DNA from: Oscillospiraceae bacterium
GTDB lineage: Bacteria > Bacillota > Clostridia > Oscillospirales > Ruminococcaceae
Direction: 5' to 3'
DNA: 64,000 bases
Assembly (NCBI GenBank): GCA_902790675.1
Contig: CADASU010000002.1
Location: 186,001 to 250,000, forward strand
This document shows, one piece after another, positions 9,335 through 18,114 of this stretch. Positions within the stretch are counted from its first letter, which is position 1; every line of letters begins with the position of its first letter. The translations under genes were made by a program, and so were the position numbers. The notes beneath the pieces were generated by a model. It had not been told where the DNA came from. It searched no databases and worked only from the letters and a program-made list of their open reading frames with translations.

Positions 9335-9363
9335 TTGACACAAATATATTGATATGTTAAAAT
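9335..9363 (+). promoter_or_regulatory. Sigma-A promoter of the metal ABC transporter operon
   Basis: TTGACA (9335-9340), a 17-nt spacer, then TAAAAT (9358-9363). The start would give a leader of about 115 nt. Confidence 0.8.
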
Positions 9364-9485
9364 TAATTATATTTTGTTAATATATAATATGAGTAAAGTT
9401 AGTTAATTAGACAGATTTTTAAAATAATATTTTGGAATTTTGTTTTAAATCACTTTATTTAAATTGGTAAACACAGGGAGTTTTT

Positions 9486-10427
9486 ATGAAAAGATTCGGC
9501 TTGGTTTTTCTAATTGTTGCTATTTTTTTGTTGTCAGGATGTAATATTAAATCATCTAACAACGAAGATAATAAAAAAATAAATGTTGTAACTACAATCT
9601 TTCCTCAATATGATTTCACACGCCAAATAGCAAAAGATAAAGTAAATCTCAAAATGCTCATCCCTCCCGGTGCTGAATCTCATTCATATGAGCCTACTCC
9701 TCAAGATATTATAAATATACAAAAAAGTGATTTATTTATATACGTCGGCGGAGAAAATGATGAATGGATAAAAAATATATTAAGTTCTATTGATACTAGT
9801 CAGAAAACAATAATTTCATTAATCGACTGTGTAGATACTTTAGATGAAAATTTTGATACAATAGCTCCCGATCAAGAAAGCCATAAGAATGAAGAAAAAG
9901 AAACTGATGAGCATGTTTGGACTTCTCCGGTAAATGCAATAAAAATAACAAAAAAAATTTCAGAAACTTTATGTAAATTAGATTCTAAAAATTCTGACTT
10001 TTATAACAAAAATGCCAACGAATATATAAAAAAATTAAATAATTTAAATGACAGCTTTAAAAATATAGTTTCCCATAGCAAGAGAAATACTCTTGTTTTT
10101 GGTGATAGATTTCCTTTTAGATATTTTACTGAAGAATATGGTTTAAATTATTATGCCGCTTTTCCAGGGTGTGCTTCTCAAACGGACACAAATGCTACTA
10201 AACTGTCGTTTTTAATAGACAAAATTAAGAAAAACGATATTCCAGTAGTCTTAAAAATTGAGCTAAGCAATGATAATATTGCAAGGTCACTTGCCGAAGC
10301 AACAAATACAAAGATTCGAACGATATATTCTTGTCATAATGCTTCAAAAGATGATTTTGAAAATGGAATAACATATTTAGATTATATGAACAAAAATTTA
10401 AATGTTTTAGAAGAGGCGCTAAATTAA
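9486..10427 (+). CDS. Zinc/manganese ABC transporter substrate-binding lipoprotein (ZnuA/TroA family)
   Basis: Extracellular metal-capturing lipoprotein, 313 residues. The signal peptide ends in the lipobox LSGC, so Cys19 is the lipidated residue. Likely metal ligands include the His in GAESHSYEP, the His in DEHVWTSP, and, in the C-lobe, the Glu in KIELSN and the His in YSCHN. A short acidic/His loop precedes DEHVW. The segment FGDRFPFRYFTEEYGL is typical of clostridial members that use a different third ligand from E. coli ZnuA. It is the first gene of an operon with the ATPase (1-nt gap) and permease. Zinc is the more probable ion; manganese remains possible. Confidence 0.92.
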   Translation: MKRFGLVFLIVAIFLLSGCNIKSSNNEDNKKINVVTTIFPQYDFTRQIAKDKVNLKMLIPPGAESHSYEPTPQDIINIQKSDLFIYVGGENDEWIKNILSSIDTSQKTIISLIDCVDTLDENFDTIAPDQESHKNEEKETDEHVWTSPVNAIKITKKISETLCKLDSKNSDFYNKNANEYIKKLNNLNDSFKNIVSHSKRNTLVFGDRFPFRYFTEEYGLNYYAAFPGCASQTDTNATKLSFLIDKIKKNDIPVVLKIELSNDNIARSLAEATNTKIRTIYSCHNASKDDFENGITYLDYMNKNLNVLEEALN

Positions 10428-10428
10428 C

Positions 10429-11127
10429 ATGACTCTAATTGAATGTGAAAATCTAACACTAAGTTATGGCAATAATGTTGTAGTAAAAGACTTTTCGCTA
10501 AAATTGTGTTCCGGAGATTATTTATGTATCTTGGGAGAGAACGGCTCTGGAAAAAGCACATTATTACAAGGCTTACTTGGCCTAAAAAAACCCGCAAGAG
10601 GCAATATTTCCTTTGTTGGTTTAAAACAAAATGAAATAGGATATCTTCCACAAAAAACTAGCATTCAAAAAGATTTTCCAGCAAGCGTATATGAAATCGT
10701 TTTGTCTGGATGCTTAGGTTCTATGGGTGTGTTATCTTTTTATGGTAAAAAGCAGAAAAACATAGCGCTGAACAATATGGACTTATTAGGTATTGGAGAC
10801 TTGAAAAAAAAATCATTCAAAGAACTTTCTGGTGGTCAACAACAGAGAGTTTTGTTAGCGAGAGCTTTATGTGCAACTAAAAAAATGCTAATTTTAGACG
10901 AACCTTGTGCGGGATTAGACCCAATTGTGGCCAAGAATCTATATCAAATTATTAAAAAAATAAATAATGACAAAAACATCACTATAGTTATGGTATCTCA
11001 CGACATAGGATCAGCTATATCACATGCCAATATGATTTTACATATGCAAAATAAGCCGATATTTTTTAAAACGCCTAAAGAATACTGTGAAAGTTTAATT
11101 GGTAAGCGCTTTTTGGGAGGAGTTTAA
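10429..11127 (+). CDS. Metal ABC transporter ATP-binding protein (ZnuC-like)
   Basis: 232-residue ABC ATPase that powers the transporter at the inner face of the membrane. Walker A GENGSGKST is near residue 40, the signature LSGGQQQRVLLARAL near 137, Walker B LILDEP near 158 and the switch His in MVSHD. The ATG is one nucleotide past the substrate-binding gene stop, implying translational coupling. Confidence 0.95.
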   Translation: MTLIECENLTLSYGNNVVVKDFSLKLCSGDYLCILGENGSGKSTLLQGLLGLKKPARGNISFVGLKQNEIGYLPQKTSIQKDFPASVYEIVLSGCLGSMGVLSFYGKKQKNIALNNMDLLGIGDLKKKSFKELSGGQQQRVLLARALCATKKMLILDEPCAGLDPIVAKNLYQIIKKINNDKNITIVMVSHDIGSAISHANMILHMQNKPIFFKTPKEYCESLIGKRFLGGV

Positions 11128-11129
11128 AA

Positions 11130-11951
11130 TTGTCTGATATTATAAGCAATATATTGCAATATCCTTTTATAATACGAGCTCTCATTGTTGGCATTTTTGT
11201 TTCCTTTTGCGCAGCACTTTTAGGAGTTAGTTTGGTTTTAAAACGATATTCTATGATTGGAGACGGCCTTTCACATGTAGGTTTTTCTGCTTTGTCTATT
11301 GCTGTTGCTATGAATTGGGCTCCCGTTGTTATATCAATACCAGTTATAATTTTAACTGCTGTTTTGCTGCTACATTTTAGTGAAAAAAACAAAATTAGTG
11401 GAGATGCTGCTATAGCATTAATTTCTACTAGTTCTTTAGCATTAGGAGTAATTGCTGTTTCCATCACATCAGGTATAAATATCGATGTATTCAACTATAT
11501 GTTTGGTAGCATACTCGCTATTAATCAGTCAGACTTAACTTTAAGTATAGTTATTTCAACTGTTGTTTTGATTTTATTTATTATATCCTATAACAAAATT
11601 TTCGCAATTACATTTGATGAAAATTTTGCACATGCTATTGGAATAAACGTTAAATTTTATAAAATGCTGTTGGCTATTTTGACCGGAATAATGATTGTTG
11701 TTGGAATGAAAATAATGGGTGCATTGCTGATGTCTAGTTTGATAATATTTCCTACACTTTCATCTACAAGAATTTGCAAACAATTTAAATCAGTTGCAAT
11801 AAATTCGGCCATTATTTCTATTGTATCATTTATAATTGGCTTAGTCTTTTCTTACTTTTTCTCAACGCCAACCGGTGCTACTATAGTAGTGGTAGATCTA
11901 CTGATATTTATTTTTTACAGTTTAGTAGGGATCTTAAAACAAAGAATTTAA
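11130..11951 (+). CDS. Metal ABC transporter permease (ZnuB-like, ABC-3 family)
   Basis: 273-residue polytopic membrane protein of the ABC-3 family. Characteristic blocks are LIVGIFVSFCAALLGV near the N-terminus, IGDGLSHVGFSALS and the C-terminal MKIMGALLMSSLIIFP. It begins at a TTG with GGAGG about 9 nt upstream, 2 nt after the ATPase gene. It completes a three-gene uptake operon ended by a strong terminator. Confidence 0.94.
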   Translation: MSDIISNILQYPFIIRALIVGIFVSFCAALLGVSLVLKRYSMIGDGLSHVGFSALSIAVAMNWAPVVISIPVIILTAVLLLHFSEKNKISGDAAIALISTSSLALGVIAVSITSGINIDVFNYMFGSILAINQSDLTLSIVISTVVLILFIISYNKIFAITFDENFAHAIGINVKFYKMLLAILTGIMIVVGMKIMGALLMSSLIIFPTLSSTRICKQFKSVAINSAIISIVSFIIGLVFSYFFSTPTGATIVVVDLLIFIFYSLVGILKQRI

Positions 11952-11983
11952 CAAACATAATATACTATAGTTCGCATTTTGTT

Positions 11984-12034
11984 AATCTATTTAGATTGCA
12001 TATTTTCAGCAATTTAAATAGATTTTTTATTTTT
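11984..12034 (+). terminator. Intrinsic terminator of the metal transporter operon
   Basis: A 16-bp stem (11984-11999 with 12009-12024, one G-T pair) followed by a T-rich tract. Confidence 0.88.
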
Positions 12035-12062
12035 AACATATATTTTTATTGAAGAATATATT
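12033..12062 (+). promoter_or_regulatory. Possible promoter of the DUF4474 gene
   Basis: TTAACA (12033-12038), an 18-nt spacer and TATATT (12057-12062), immediately after the preceding terminator. Confidence 0.45.
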
Positions 12063-12087
12063 AAAAGTAAAAAAAGAAGGTTTTTGG

Positions 12088-13152
12088 ATGATAAAAATAA
12101 TATTAATTTCTTCATTAATTTTTATTTTGGCACTAACTGTATCAATATTTATTTTTAAGTACAAAACAAATACTTTTAAGCCAAATCGCAATAAAAAACA
12201 ACAATTAAAGAATATAAATTCTGATCTTAAATATGCAGGATTTGCATATAGTGAAAAAGGAGATTATTTTTATTCTTTAAAAAATTGTTGGCAATACAAT
12301 GTAGGCTACTGCAAATTTTTTGATGACAATTGCATTTTTTTAAATATGGCAATACATTGTGAGCCTATTACTTTTTCATATGGTGGAAAAAGATGGTTAA
12401 TTGAATTTTGGAAAGGACAATATGGCATTACAACTGGAGCAGAAATTGGCGTATATAACACTATAAAAAAGGACATAAAAACCAAAATATTTTCTGGAAC
12501 ATACTATGAAAAAATTAATCCGAACGAATTCTTACCAATGTCGTTTATATTAAAAAAAGGCAAAAAAACAATATTAAAAAGAAAATCAAAGCATTGGTGG
12601 CTAACAGGTTTTAAGTTAGGAGAATATTCAAAAAAATCTCAACTATCTATGAAAATAAAAATTAAATTTCCAAATGTTATGATGCGAGATGCATTTATCG
12701 CCGGTTTAATAAAAGTAGGGTATAGTAAATCTGAATATTCAGTATTTAAGAATACTGTTAAAGTAAAGTATTCTAATCCTCACACCAATCAACCACTTTC
12801 ACAAAAAAGTATTCAATCTGTAATCGCTCAACAAACAAATAACAATAATTGCACAATCTTTAATATGGCAACAAAAAAATATAAAAATACACTAGATAAA
12901 CTTGAATATATTAAATATAGCATGCCAATTGTATATGATATGTTTATCGATTCAATATACGGTAAAAAATTTTATGAACAAACCAAAAAATTAAAAATAA
13001 ATCAAAATGTTGAATTTGATGGTTTACCAACAAAACAAAAAAATATTAGTAAAAATAACTGCCTTACTAACTGCATAGATCTCGATTACCTAGCATATTG
13101 TGATAATATATCTGACTATAACGATTGTCAGCAAAACAACACTAAACAATAA
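12088..13152 (+). CDS. Membrane-anchored DUF4474 domain protein
   Basis: 354 residues from the ATG preceded by AGAAGG; an upstream in-frame start lacks a ribosome site. One N-terminal membrane segment (about residues 3-25) is followed by a DUF4474 domain, recognised from the run of family blocks GFAYSEKGDYFYS, CWQYNVGYCKFFD, EPITFSYGGKRWLIEFWKGQ and YGITTGAEIGVY. The function of this domain is unknown. The C-terminal third is lysine/asparagine-rich and low in complexity. It sits 17 bp upstream of a metallophosphoesterase gene, probably in one transcript. Confidence 0.8.
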   Translation: MIKIILISSLIFILALTVSIFIFKYKTNTFKPNRNKKQQLKNINSDLKYAGFAYSEKGDYFYSLKNCWQYNVGYCKFFDDNCIFLNMAIHCEPITFSYGGKRWLIEFWKGQYGITTGAEIGVYNTIKKDIKTKIFSGTYYEKINPNEFLPMSFILKKGKKTILKRKSKHWWLTGFKLGEYSKKSQLSMKIKIKFPNVMMRDAFIAGLIKVGYSKSEYSVFKNTVKVKYSNPHTNQPLSQKSIQSVIAQQTNNNNCTIFNMATKKYKNTLDKLEYIKYSMPIVYDMFIDSIYGKKFYEQTKKLKINQNVEFDGLPTKQKNISKNNCLTNCIDLDYLAYCDNISDYNDCQQNNTKQ

Positions 13153-13169
13153 AAGGGAATGAAATCATT

Positions 13170-14069
13170 TTGATATCTTTAGGCTATAAAAGAATTGAAA
13201 AGACATACAAAAATGCTCACTATATTAATTTTGACAATAATTCTAAATTTATTATAATGAGCGACTGTCATAGAGGCAGAGGAAATGTTGGAGATAATTT
13301 TTTGTCAAATCAAAATCTATTTTATGGTGCATTAAAATATTATTACAAACAAGGTTTTAGCTATATCGAATTAGGTGATGGCGATGAACTTTGGGAAAAC
13401 AAAAAGCTAAGCGAAATAATGGAGGTTCATGCCGACACTTTTAACATACTATCAACATTTCATAAAGATAAAAAACTGCACATGCTATATGGAAACCACG
13501 ATATTGTTAAAAGTAAAAAAAAGTATATAAAAAAACACTGCGAAAAACATAAAATGAATCAAAAAAAATGTAGCGAATCCATATTTAAAACATTAAAAAC
13601 ACATGAAAGCATAATTTTAGAAAACAAACAAATAAATTCCAAAATATTTTTAATTCACGGTCATCAAGGAGACTTGCTAAATGATACATTTTGGCCAATT
13701 GCGAGATTTTTAGTAAGATATCTATGGAGCCCGTTAGAATTAATTGGATTTAAAGCTCCTATATCTGCAGGAGTATCTCACCAAAAACGAGATAAAATAG
13801 AAAAAAAATTGGCCAAATTTGCAGAGAAAAAAAATCACATACTAATTTCTGGTCATACACACAGGCCAATATTTGCAAATCCAGGCTCAAGTCTATATTT
13901 TAACGATGGAAGTTGCATACATCCAGGATGTTTAACGGGAATTGAAATAGAAAATAATCAAATATCCTTAATAAAATGGTCGGTCTGCACAGGGAAAAAT
14001 CAAAATTTATATGTTTGCAGAAATGTTCTCGAAGGGCCACAAAATCTTGAGAAATATGTAAATCCATAA
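13170..14069 (+). CDS. Metallophosphoesterase of the calcineurin-like superfamily
   Basis: 299 residues with the full dimetal phosphoesterase motif set: SDCHRGRGN (D-x-H, near residue 31), ELGDGDELW (GDxxE/D), YGNHD, IHGHQGD and SGHTHRP. There is no signal peptide, so it is cytoplasmic or peripheral. The C-x-H RG pattern and size resemble clostridial proteins annotated as serine/threonine phosphatases, but the substrate cannot be inferred. The start is a TTG; GGGAA lies upstream at a slightly long distance. It is co-oriented with, and 17 bp after, the DUF4474 gene, and ends at a bidirectional terminator facing corA. Confidence 0.85.
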   Translation: MISLGYKRIEKTYKNAHYINFDNNSKFIIMSDCHRGRGNVGDNFLSNQNLFYGALKYYYKQGFSYIELGDGDELWENKKLSEIMEVHADTFNILSTFHKDKKLHMLYGNHDIVKSKKKYIKKHCEKHKMNQKKCSESIFKTLKTHESIILENKQINSKIFLIHGHQGDLLNDTFWPIARFLVRYLWSPLELIGFKAPISAGVSHQKRDKIEKKLAKFAEKKNHILISGHTHRPIFANPGSSLYFNDGSCIHPGCLTGIEIENNQISLIKWSVCTGKNQNLYVCRNVLEGPQNLEKYVNP

Positions 14070-14106
14070 AAAAGAGTCCTTAACGTTAAACATGGGACTC
14101 TTTTTT
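14069..14106. terminator. Bidirectional terminator between convergent genes
   Basis: The stem AAAGAGTCC/GGACTCTTT has a 15-nt loop, flanked by A and T tracts, so it can stop the metallophosphoesterase transcript (plus) and corA (minus). Confidence 0.9.
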
Positions 14107-14117
14107 GCTAAAAAATT

Positions 14118-15029
14118 TCAAAGCCACTTTTTTCGCTTAAAAAACAACAAGCTTGAAATAATTATGGCAACGCAAACTATAAAAACAACGGGATAAGCAA
14201 AAGGCAACTCCAATTCGGGCATATATTTAAAGTTCATTCCAAACCAACCTGTTATTAATGTTAATGGCATAAAAATTGAAGTAATTATAGTTAATATAGT
14301 AATTATTCTGTTTTGTTTTATGTCTAAATGTGACTTATAAAGGTCTCTAACCTGCATTGTATAGTCTCTAATGGATGATGACATATCACGTAACCGCTCC
14401 ACTCTATTTAAAAACAAATGAAAATAACGTATGTTTTCGTCTTCAAAAAAGCTATTTTCATTTTCTTCAAAAATTTGTCCCAAATCTAAAAGCTGTTCAT
14501 AATGTATTCTTAAGTCCCTAATGTCTCCTCGCATATCATTAACTCTATTGGGCAAAGTATCTACATTTTCTGTTATTTCACGTTCTATTGTTCCTAATTC
14601 CCTTTCATAGTTAGCCATAAGTCTAAAATCATCTTTTATTATTTGTTCTAAGAAGTCATATAAAAAGCGTTCTAAACTAGGAAATCTCCAGCGCCTACTC
14701 ATTTTTATTTTTTTTACCATATCTTTAACTATTCCGCTATCATCTATAAAAACAATTCCTTTTTCATCTAGCGCAAAAGCAAATTTATGTTCTTCGAAAA
14801 AATTTAATCTATTTGGTATGCAAAACGTTCCAGTTAAAGAATCGTAGTTTACATCTGCTGTAGTGTTTAAAATATCTGCTATCTCAAGTTCAATATCAAT
14901 TCCCATGTCAAAACTATCTCTTTGAGATCTCCATTCTTTGAAGTTTAAAACAGCAACATATTTTTCATCACATACTTTAATATAATCTCTGTTGCATTCT
15001 TCCAAAACTTCTTTAATTACAAAATACAT
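14118..15029 (-). CDS. corA: CorA-type magnesium transporter
   Basis: 303-residue member of the CorA (2-TM-GxN) family. A long cytoplasmic helical domain is followed by two C-terminal membrane helices; the selectivity signature GMN is seen in WFGMNFKYMP between them. The protein ends in the usual basic tail (FFKRKKWL). The ATG at 15029 has GGTGAT just upstream; an earlier GTG at 15041 is part of that ribosome-site region. An M-box riboswitch and terminator in its leader show that expression is shut off at high Mg2+, which supports Mg2+ as the substrate. Confidence 0.95.
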   Translation of the reverse strand: MYFVIKEVLEECNRDYIKVCDEKYVAVLNFKEWRSQRDSFDMGIDIELEIADILNTTADVNYDSLTGTFCIPNRLNFFEEHKFAFALDEKGIVFIDDSGIVKDMVKKIKMSRRWRFPSLERFLYDFLEQIIKDDFRLMANYERELGTIEREITENVDTLPNRVNDMRGDIRDLRIHYEQLLDLGQIFEENENSFFEDENIRYFHLFLNRVERLRDMSSSIRDYTMQVRDLYKSHLDIKQNRIITILTIITSIFMPLTLITGWFGMNFKYMPELELPFAYPVVFIVCVAIIISSLLFFKRKKWL

Positions 15030-15074
15030 AAAAATCACCACTATAAATATATTGATTTGCTTTTATAATTTTAA

Positions 15075-15107
15075 TAAAAAACTCTCATCGCTAAACAACG
15101 ACAAGAG
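15075..15107 (-). terminator. Riboswitch-controlled terminator upstream of corA
   Basis: The stem CTCTTGTCG/CGATGAGAG (with G-U pairs) is followed by six U on the minus strand. It lies between the M-box and corA and is the expected expression platform. Confidence 0.85.
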
Positions 15108-15297
15108 AACAAGCCAAAAATTGGCTAAAAATCACATTATGTCATCGTTCAAGCTTTAACTCCTCTAGGGCAATGTTATTGCATTATTCCATGCCTTAAA
15201 AACGACATGGACTGTTCCTACCTTCTAACTTGTGTCTCCACAAAATCGCGGCAGCAATCCGTATCCCTAGGGTAGCCTCACCTACCGAATATTATTA
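15108..15297 (-). ncRNA. M-box (ykoK) magnesium riboswitch
   Basis: On the minus strand the region begins with GGTAGGTGAGGCTACC, contains GGATACGGATTGCTGCCGCG, and continues with conserved M-box strings such as GGAATAATGCAATAACATTG in the same order as the Bacillus ykoK leader. M-boxes fold around several Mg2+ ions and then let the downstream terminator form. Ends are approximate. The gene behind it is corA, a typical target. Confidence 0.93.
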
Positions 15298-15306
15298 ACC
15301 TTATCT

Positions 15307-15335
15307 ATTATATGCCTTAAAAATAAATATGTCAA
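15307..15335 (-). promoter_or_regulatory. Consensus sigma-A promoter of the M-box/corA transcript
   Basis: TTGACA (15330-15335), 17-nt spacer, TATAAT (15307-15312) on the minus strand: a perfect consensus, as expected when control is exerted after initiation. Confidence 0.9.
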
Positions 15336-15363
15336 CTGAATTCACACAATTTAACAAATATAT

Positions 15364-15397
15364 AAAAAAGCAATTGCATAAATCATTTGCAATTGCC
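15364..15397 (-). terminator. Intrinsic terminator of adhE
   Basis: Stem GCAATTGC/GCAATTGC with an 11-nt loop followed by six U on the minus strand, 12 bases past the adhE stop. Confidence 0.9.
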
Positions 15398-15408
15398 CAA
15401 TAAATTAT

Positions 15409-18012
15409 TTATTTTTTACCATAATAAGCTTCTTTAAACATATCTTTAATTTCACTTATTAATGGATATCTAGGATTAGCTCCCGTACACTGATCATCAA
15501 AAGCACGTTCAGACATTTCATCTAATGTCTTCAAGAAATCTTCTTCTGAAATTCCATAATCCTTAATTGTAGATTTAATTCCAACTTTTTCTTTTAATTT
15601 TTCGATTTCATCTATAAATTTGTTTAAAGTATCCCAGTCATCGTTACCTTTTATTCCTAAAAACTCCGCACATTCACAATAACGTCTTAACGTAATAGGA
15701 TATTTATATTGAGGAAATGTTCCCATTTTTGTTGGATTTTCTGAAGCATTGTATCTCATAACAATGGTTAAAAGCAGCGCATTAGCAATTCCATGTGGCA
15801 AATGGTGATATGCTCCTAATTTATGTGCCATTGAATGACAAACGCCTAAGAACGCATTCGCAAAAGCCATACCAGCTTCGGTTGCTGCTTCTGCCATTTT
15901 TTCTCTTGCCTCAACATCTTCAGAACCATTATCGTAAGCTCTAGGCAAATATTTAAAAATTGTCTTTATTGCACTTAACGCCAATCCATCAGTATATCCA
16001 GTCGCCATAATTGAAGCATATGCCTCTAAGGCATGAACCAAAGCATCAATTCCAGATGCACTTGTTAAGCCCTTAGGCGCATCCATCATTAAATCAGCAT
16101 CAATAATAGCCATATTTGGCATAAGTTCATAATCTGCCAAAGGATATTTTACTCCATTATTTTGATCTGTGATAACTGCAAAAGGAGTAACCTCAGAACC
16201 AGTTCCCGCCGAAGTGGGACACGCTACAAAATAAGCCTTGCTTCCCATTTTAGGAAATTGATATACTCTCTTTCTTATGTCCATAAATCGCATAGCAAGA
16301 TCTTGGAAATCAACATCGGGATGCTCATACATAACCCACATTATCTTAGCAGCATCCATTGCAGATCCTCCGCCCACAGCAATTATAACGTCTGGCTCAA
16401 AAGACTCCATAGCTTTTGCTCCCTCTTGAGCACATGCAAGAGTTGGATCTGGCTCTACGTTATAAAATGTATGATGAGTTATATCCATTTCCTCTAAATA
16501 TTTAGTTAAATTTTTAGTATATCCATTCTTATATAGGAAAGAATCTGTTACTATAAAAGCACGCTTCTTATTCAAATATTCTTTCAATTCGCGTATTGCA
16601 ACACCCATGCAACCTTTTTTAAAATAAACCTTTTGAGGTGCTCTAAACCAAAGCATATTTTCTCTCCTCTCAGCAACCTGTTTAATATTAAGTAGATTCA
16701 AAACACCTACATTATCGGAAACTGAATTTCCTCCCCAAGATCCGCATCCTAGCGTTAAAGAAGGAGTTAGCGCAAAATTATAAATATCCCCTATTCCACC
16801 TTGTGAAGATGGCATGTTTAATAAAACACGACATGTTTTCATTGCAGACTCAAATTTACTGATTTTATCCTTCTCAGTCAAAGAATTAATATAAATAGAT
16901 GATGTATGGCCCAATCCACCATCTTCAACCAAAGCCTGTGCTTTGGAAATAGCATCGTCAAAATCTTCCGCTTTATACATAGCTAAAATTGGCGATAATT
17001 TTTCATGAGCAAAAGCCTCTTCAAGTCCAACAGATTCAACTTCACCAATTAAAATTTTAGTATCCTCATCTACTTCAAAGCCAGCCAATTTAGCTATGGT
17101 AGACGGTTTTTGTCCAACAATCTTGGCGTTAAGGACCCCATCAATCAAAATTGTATCACGAACTTTTTGCAATTCCTCTGAATTTAAAAAGTAACAACCT
17201 CTTAATTTAAATTCGTTTTTAACTCTATCGTATATGTTTTTATTAACTATGCAAGATTGCTCAGATGCACATATCATTCCATTATCAAATGTTTTAGAAT
17301 GAATAATAGACATAACTGCCATTTTAATATCAGCAGATTCATCTATAACAGCAGGCGTATTTCCTGCACCAACACCAATAGCAGGTTTTCCTGAAGAATA
17401 TGCCGCTTTAACCATTCCTGGCCCACCAGTAGCAAGAATTATATCAGATTCTCTCATAGCCATATTAGTAAGCTCAAGCGAAGGCTCATCAATCCAAGAT
17501 ATAATATCTTTAGGCGCGCCAGCCTTAACTGCTGCATCTAAAACAACTTTAGCAGCATAAATAGTAGATTTTTTAGCTCTAGGATGTGGAGAAATAATTA
17601 TAGCATTTCTCGTTTTTAAAGCAATTAACGCTTTAAAAATCGCAGTAGAAGTCGGATTAGTCGTTGGAATAACAGCAGCAACTAACCCAATAGGCTCTGC
17701 TATTTTTTTTATTCCAAATTCCTTATCTTCCTCTATTATTCCACAAGTCTTTGTATATTTATACTTGTTATAAATATATTCAGATGCATAGTGATTTTTT
17801 ATAACCTTGTCTTCAACAATTCCCATTTTTGTTTCATCGACAGCCATTTTAGCCAACGAAATTCTTTGTTGATTTGCTGCAATTGCTGCTTTAAAAAATA
17901 TTTCGTCTACTTGCTCTTGTGTAAATTTTGCATATGCATTCTGAGCATCTCTCATTTTCTTAAGTTTAATTTCAAGTGCTTCAACACTATCAATCACACA
18001 TTCATTGTTCAT
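15409..18012 (-). CDS. adhE: Bifunctional acetaldehyde-CoA/alcohol dehydrogenase
   Basis: 867-residue two-domain enzyme converting acetyl-CoA to ethanol with two NADH; it normally assembles into spirosomes in the cytoplasm. Residues 1 to about 440 are the CoA-acylating aldehyde dehydrogenase, with catalytic Cys248 in GMICASEQS and the block [15 protein letters not shown]. Residues from about 455 are the iron-dependent alcohol dehydrogenase, with [10 protein letters not shown] for NADH and metal ligands in [20 protein letters not shown] and HHLPHG. The ATG has AGGAAGAG upstream. It has its own promoter and terminator, so it is a single-gene unit. It is the main reductive fermentation step visible in the window. 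Confidence 0.97.
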   Translation of the reverse strand: MNNECVIDSVEALEIKLKKMRDAQNAYAKFTQEQVDEIFFKAAIAANQQRISLAKMAVDETKMGIVEDKVIKNHYASEYIYNKYKYTKTCGIIEEDKEFGIKKIAEPIGLVAAVIPTTNPTSTAIFKALIALKTRNAIIISPHPRAKKSTIYAAKVVLDAAVKAGAPKDIISWIDEPSLELTNMAMRESDIILATGGPGMVKAAYSSGKPAIGVGAGNTPAVIDESADIKMAVMSIIHSKTFDNGMICASEQSCIVNKNIYDRVKNEFKLRGCYFLNSEELQKVRDTILIDGVLNAKIVGQKPSTIAKLAGFEVDEDTKILIGEVESVGLEEAFAHEKLSPILAMYKAEDFDDAISKAQALVEDGGLGHTSSIYINSLTEKDKISKFESAMKTCRVLLNMPSSQGGIGDIYNFALTPSLTLGCGSWGGNSVSDNVGVLNLLNIKQVAERRENMLWFRAPQKVYFKKGCMGVAIRELKEYLNKKRAFIVTDSFLYKNGYTKNLTKYLEEMDITHHTFYNVEPDPTLACAQEGAKAMESFEPDVIIAVGGGSAMDAAKIMWVMYEHPDVDFQDLAMRFMDIRKRVYQFPKMGSKAYFVACPTSAGTGSEVTPFAVITDQNNGVKYPLADYELMPNMAIIDADLMMDAPKGLTSASGIDALVHALEAYASIMATGYTDGLALSAIKTIFKYLPRAYDNGSEDVEAREKMAEAATEAGMAFANAFLGVCHSMAHKLGAYHHLPHGIANALLLTIVMRYNASENPTKMGTFPQYKYPITLRRYCECAEFLGIKGNDDWDTLNKFIDEIEKLKEKVGIKSTIKDYGISEEDFLKTLDEMSERAFDDQCTGANPRYPLISEIKDMFKEAYYGKK

Positions 18013-18064
18013 AAAAAACTCTTCCTCTCAATCATATTTGCTTACTCACAACACATTACTATTA

Positions 18065-18093
18065 ATTTTATCACAGATTAATGTAAATTTCAA
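18065..18093 (-). promoter_or_regulatory. Sigma-A promoter of adhE
   Basis: TTGAAA (18088-18093), 17-nt spacer, TAAAAT (18065-18070) on the minus strand. I could not recognise a clear Rex operator around it. Confidence 0.7.
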
Positions 18094-18114
18094 ATAGAAC
18101 AAAACGTAAAAATT

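Noticed and set aside
9320-9340. Zur/Fur operator before the metal transporter
   Set aside because: GTGATTATCAT resembles part of a Fur-family box, but the second half-site is missing, so the match is too weak to list.
18015-18110. Rex (redox) operator at adhE
   Set aside because: No TTGTTAA-N4-TTAACAA-like palindrome is visible near the promoter.
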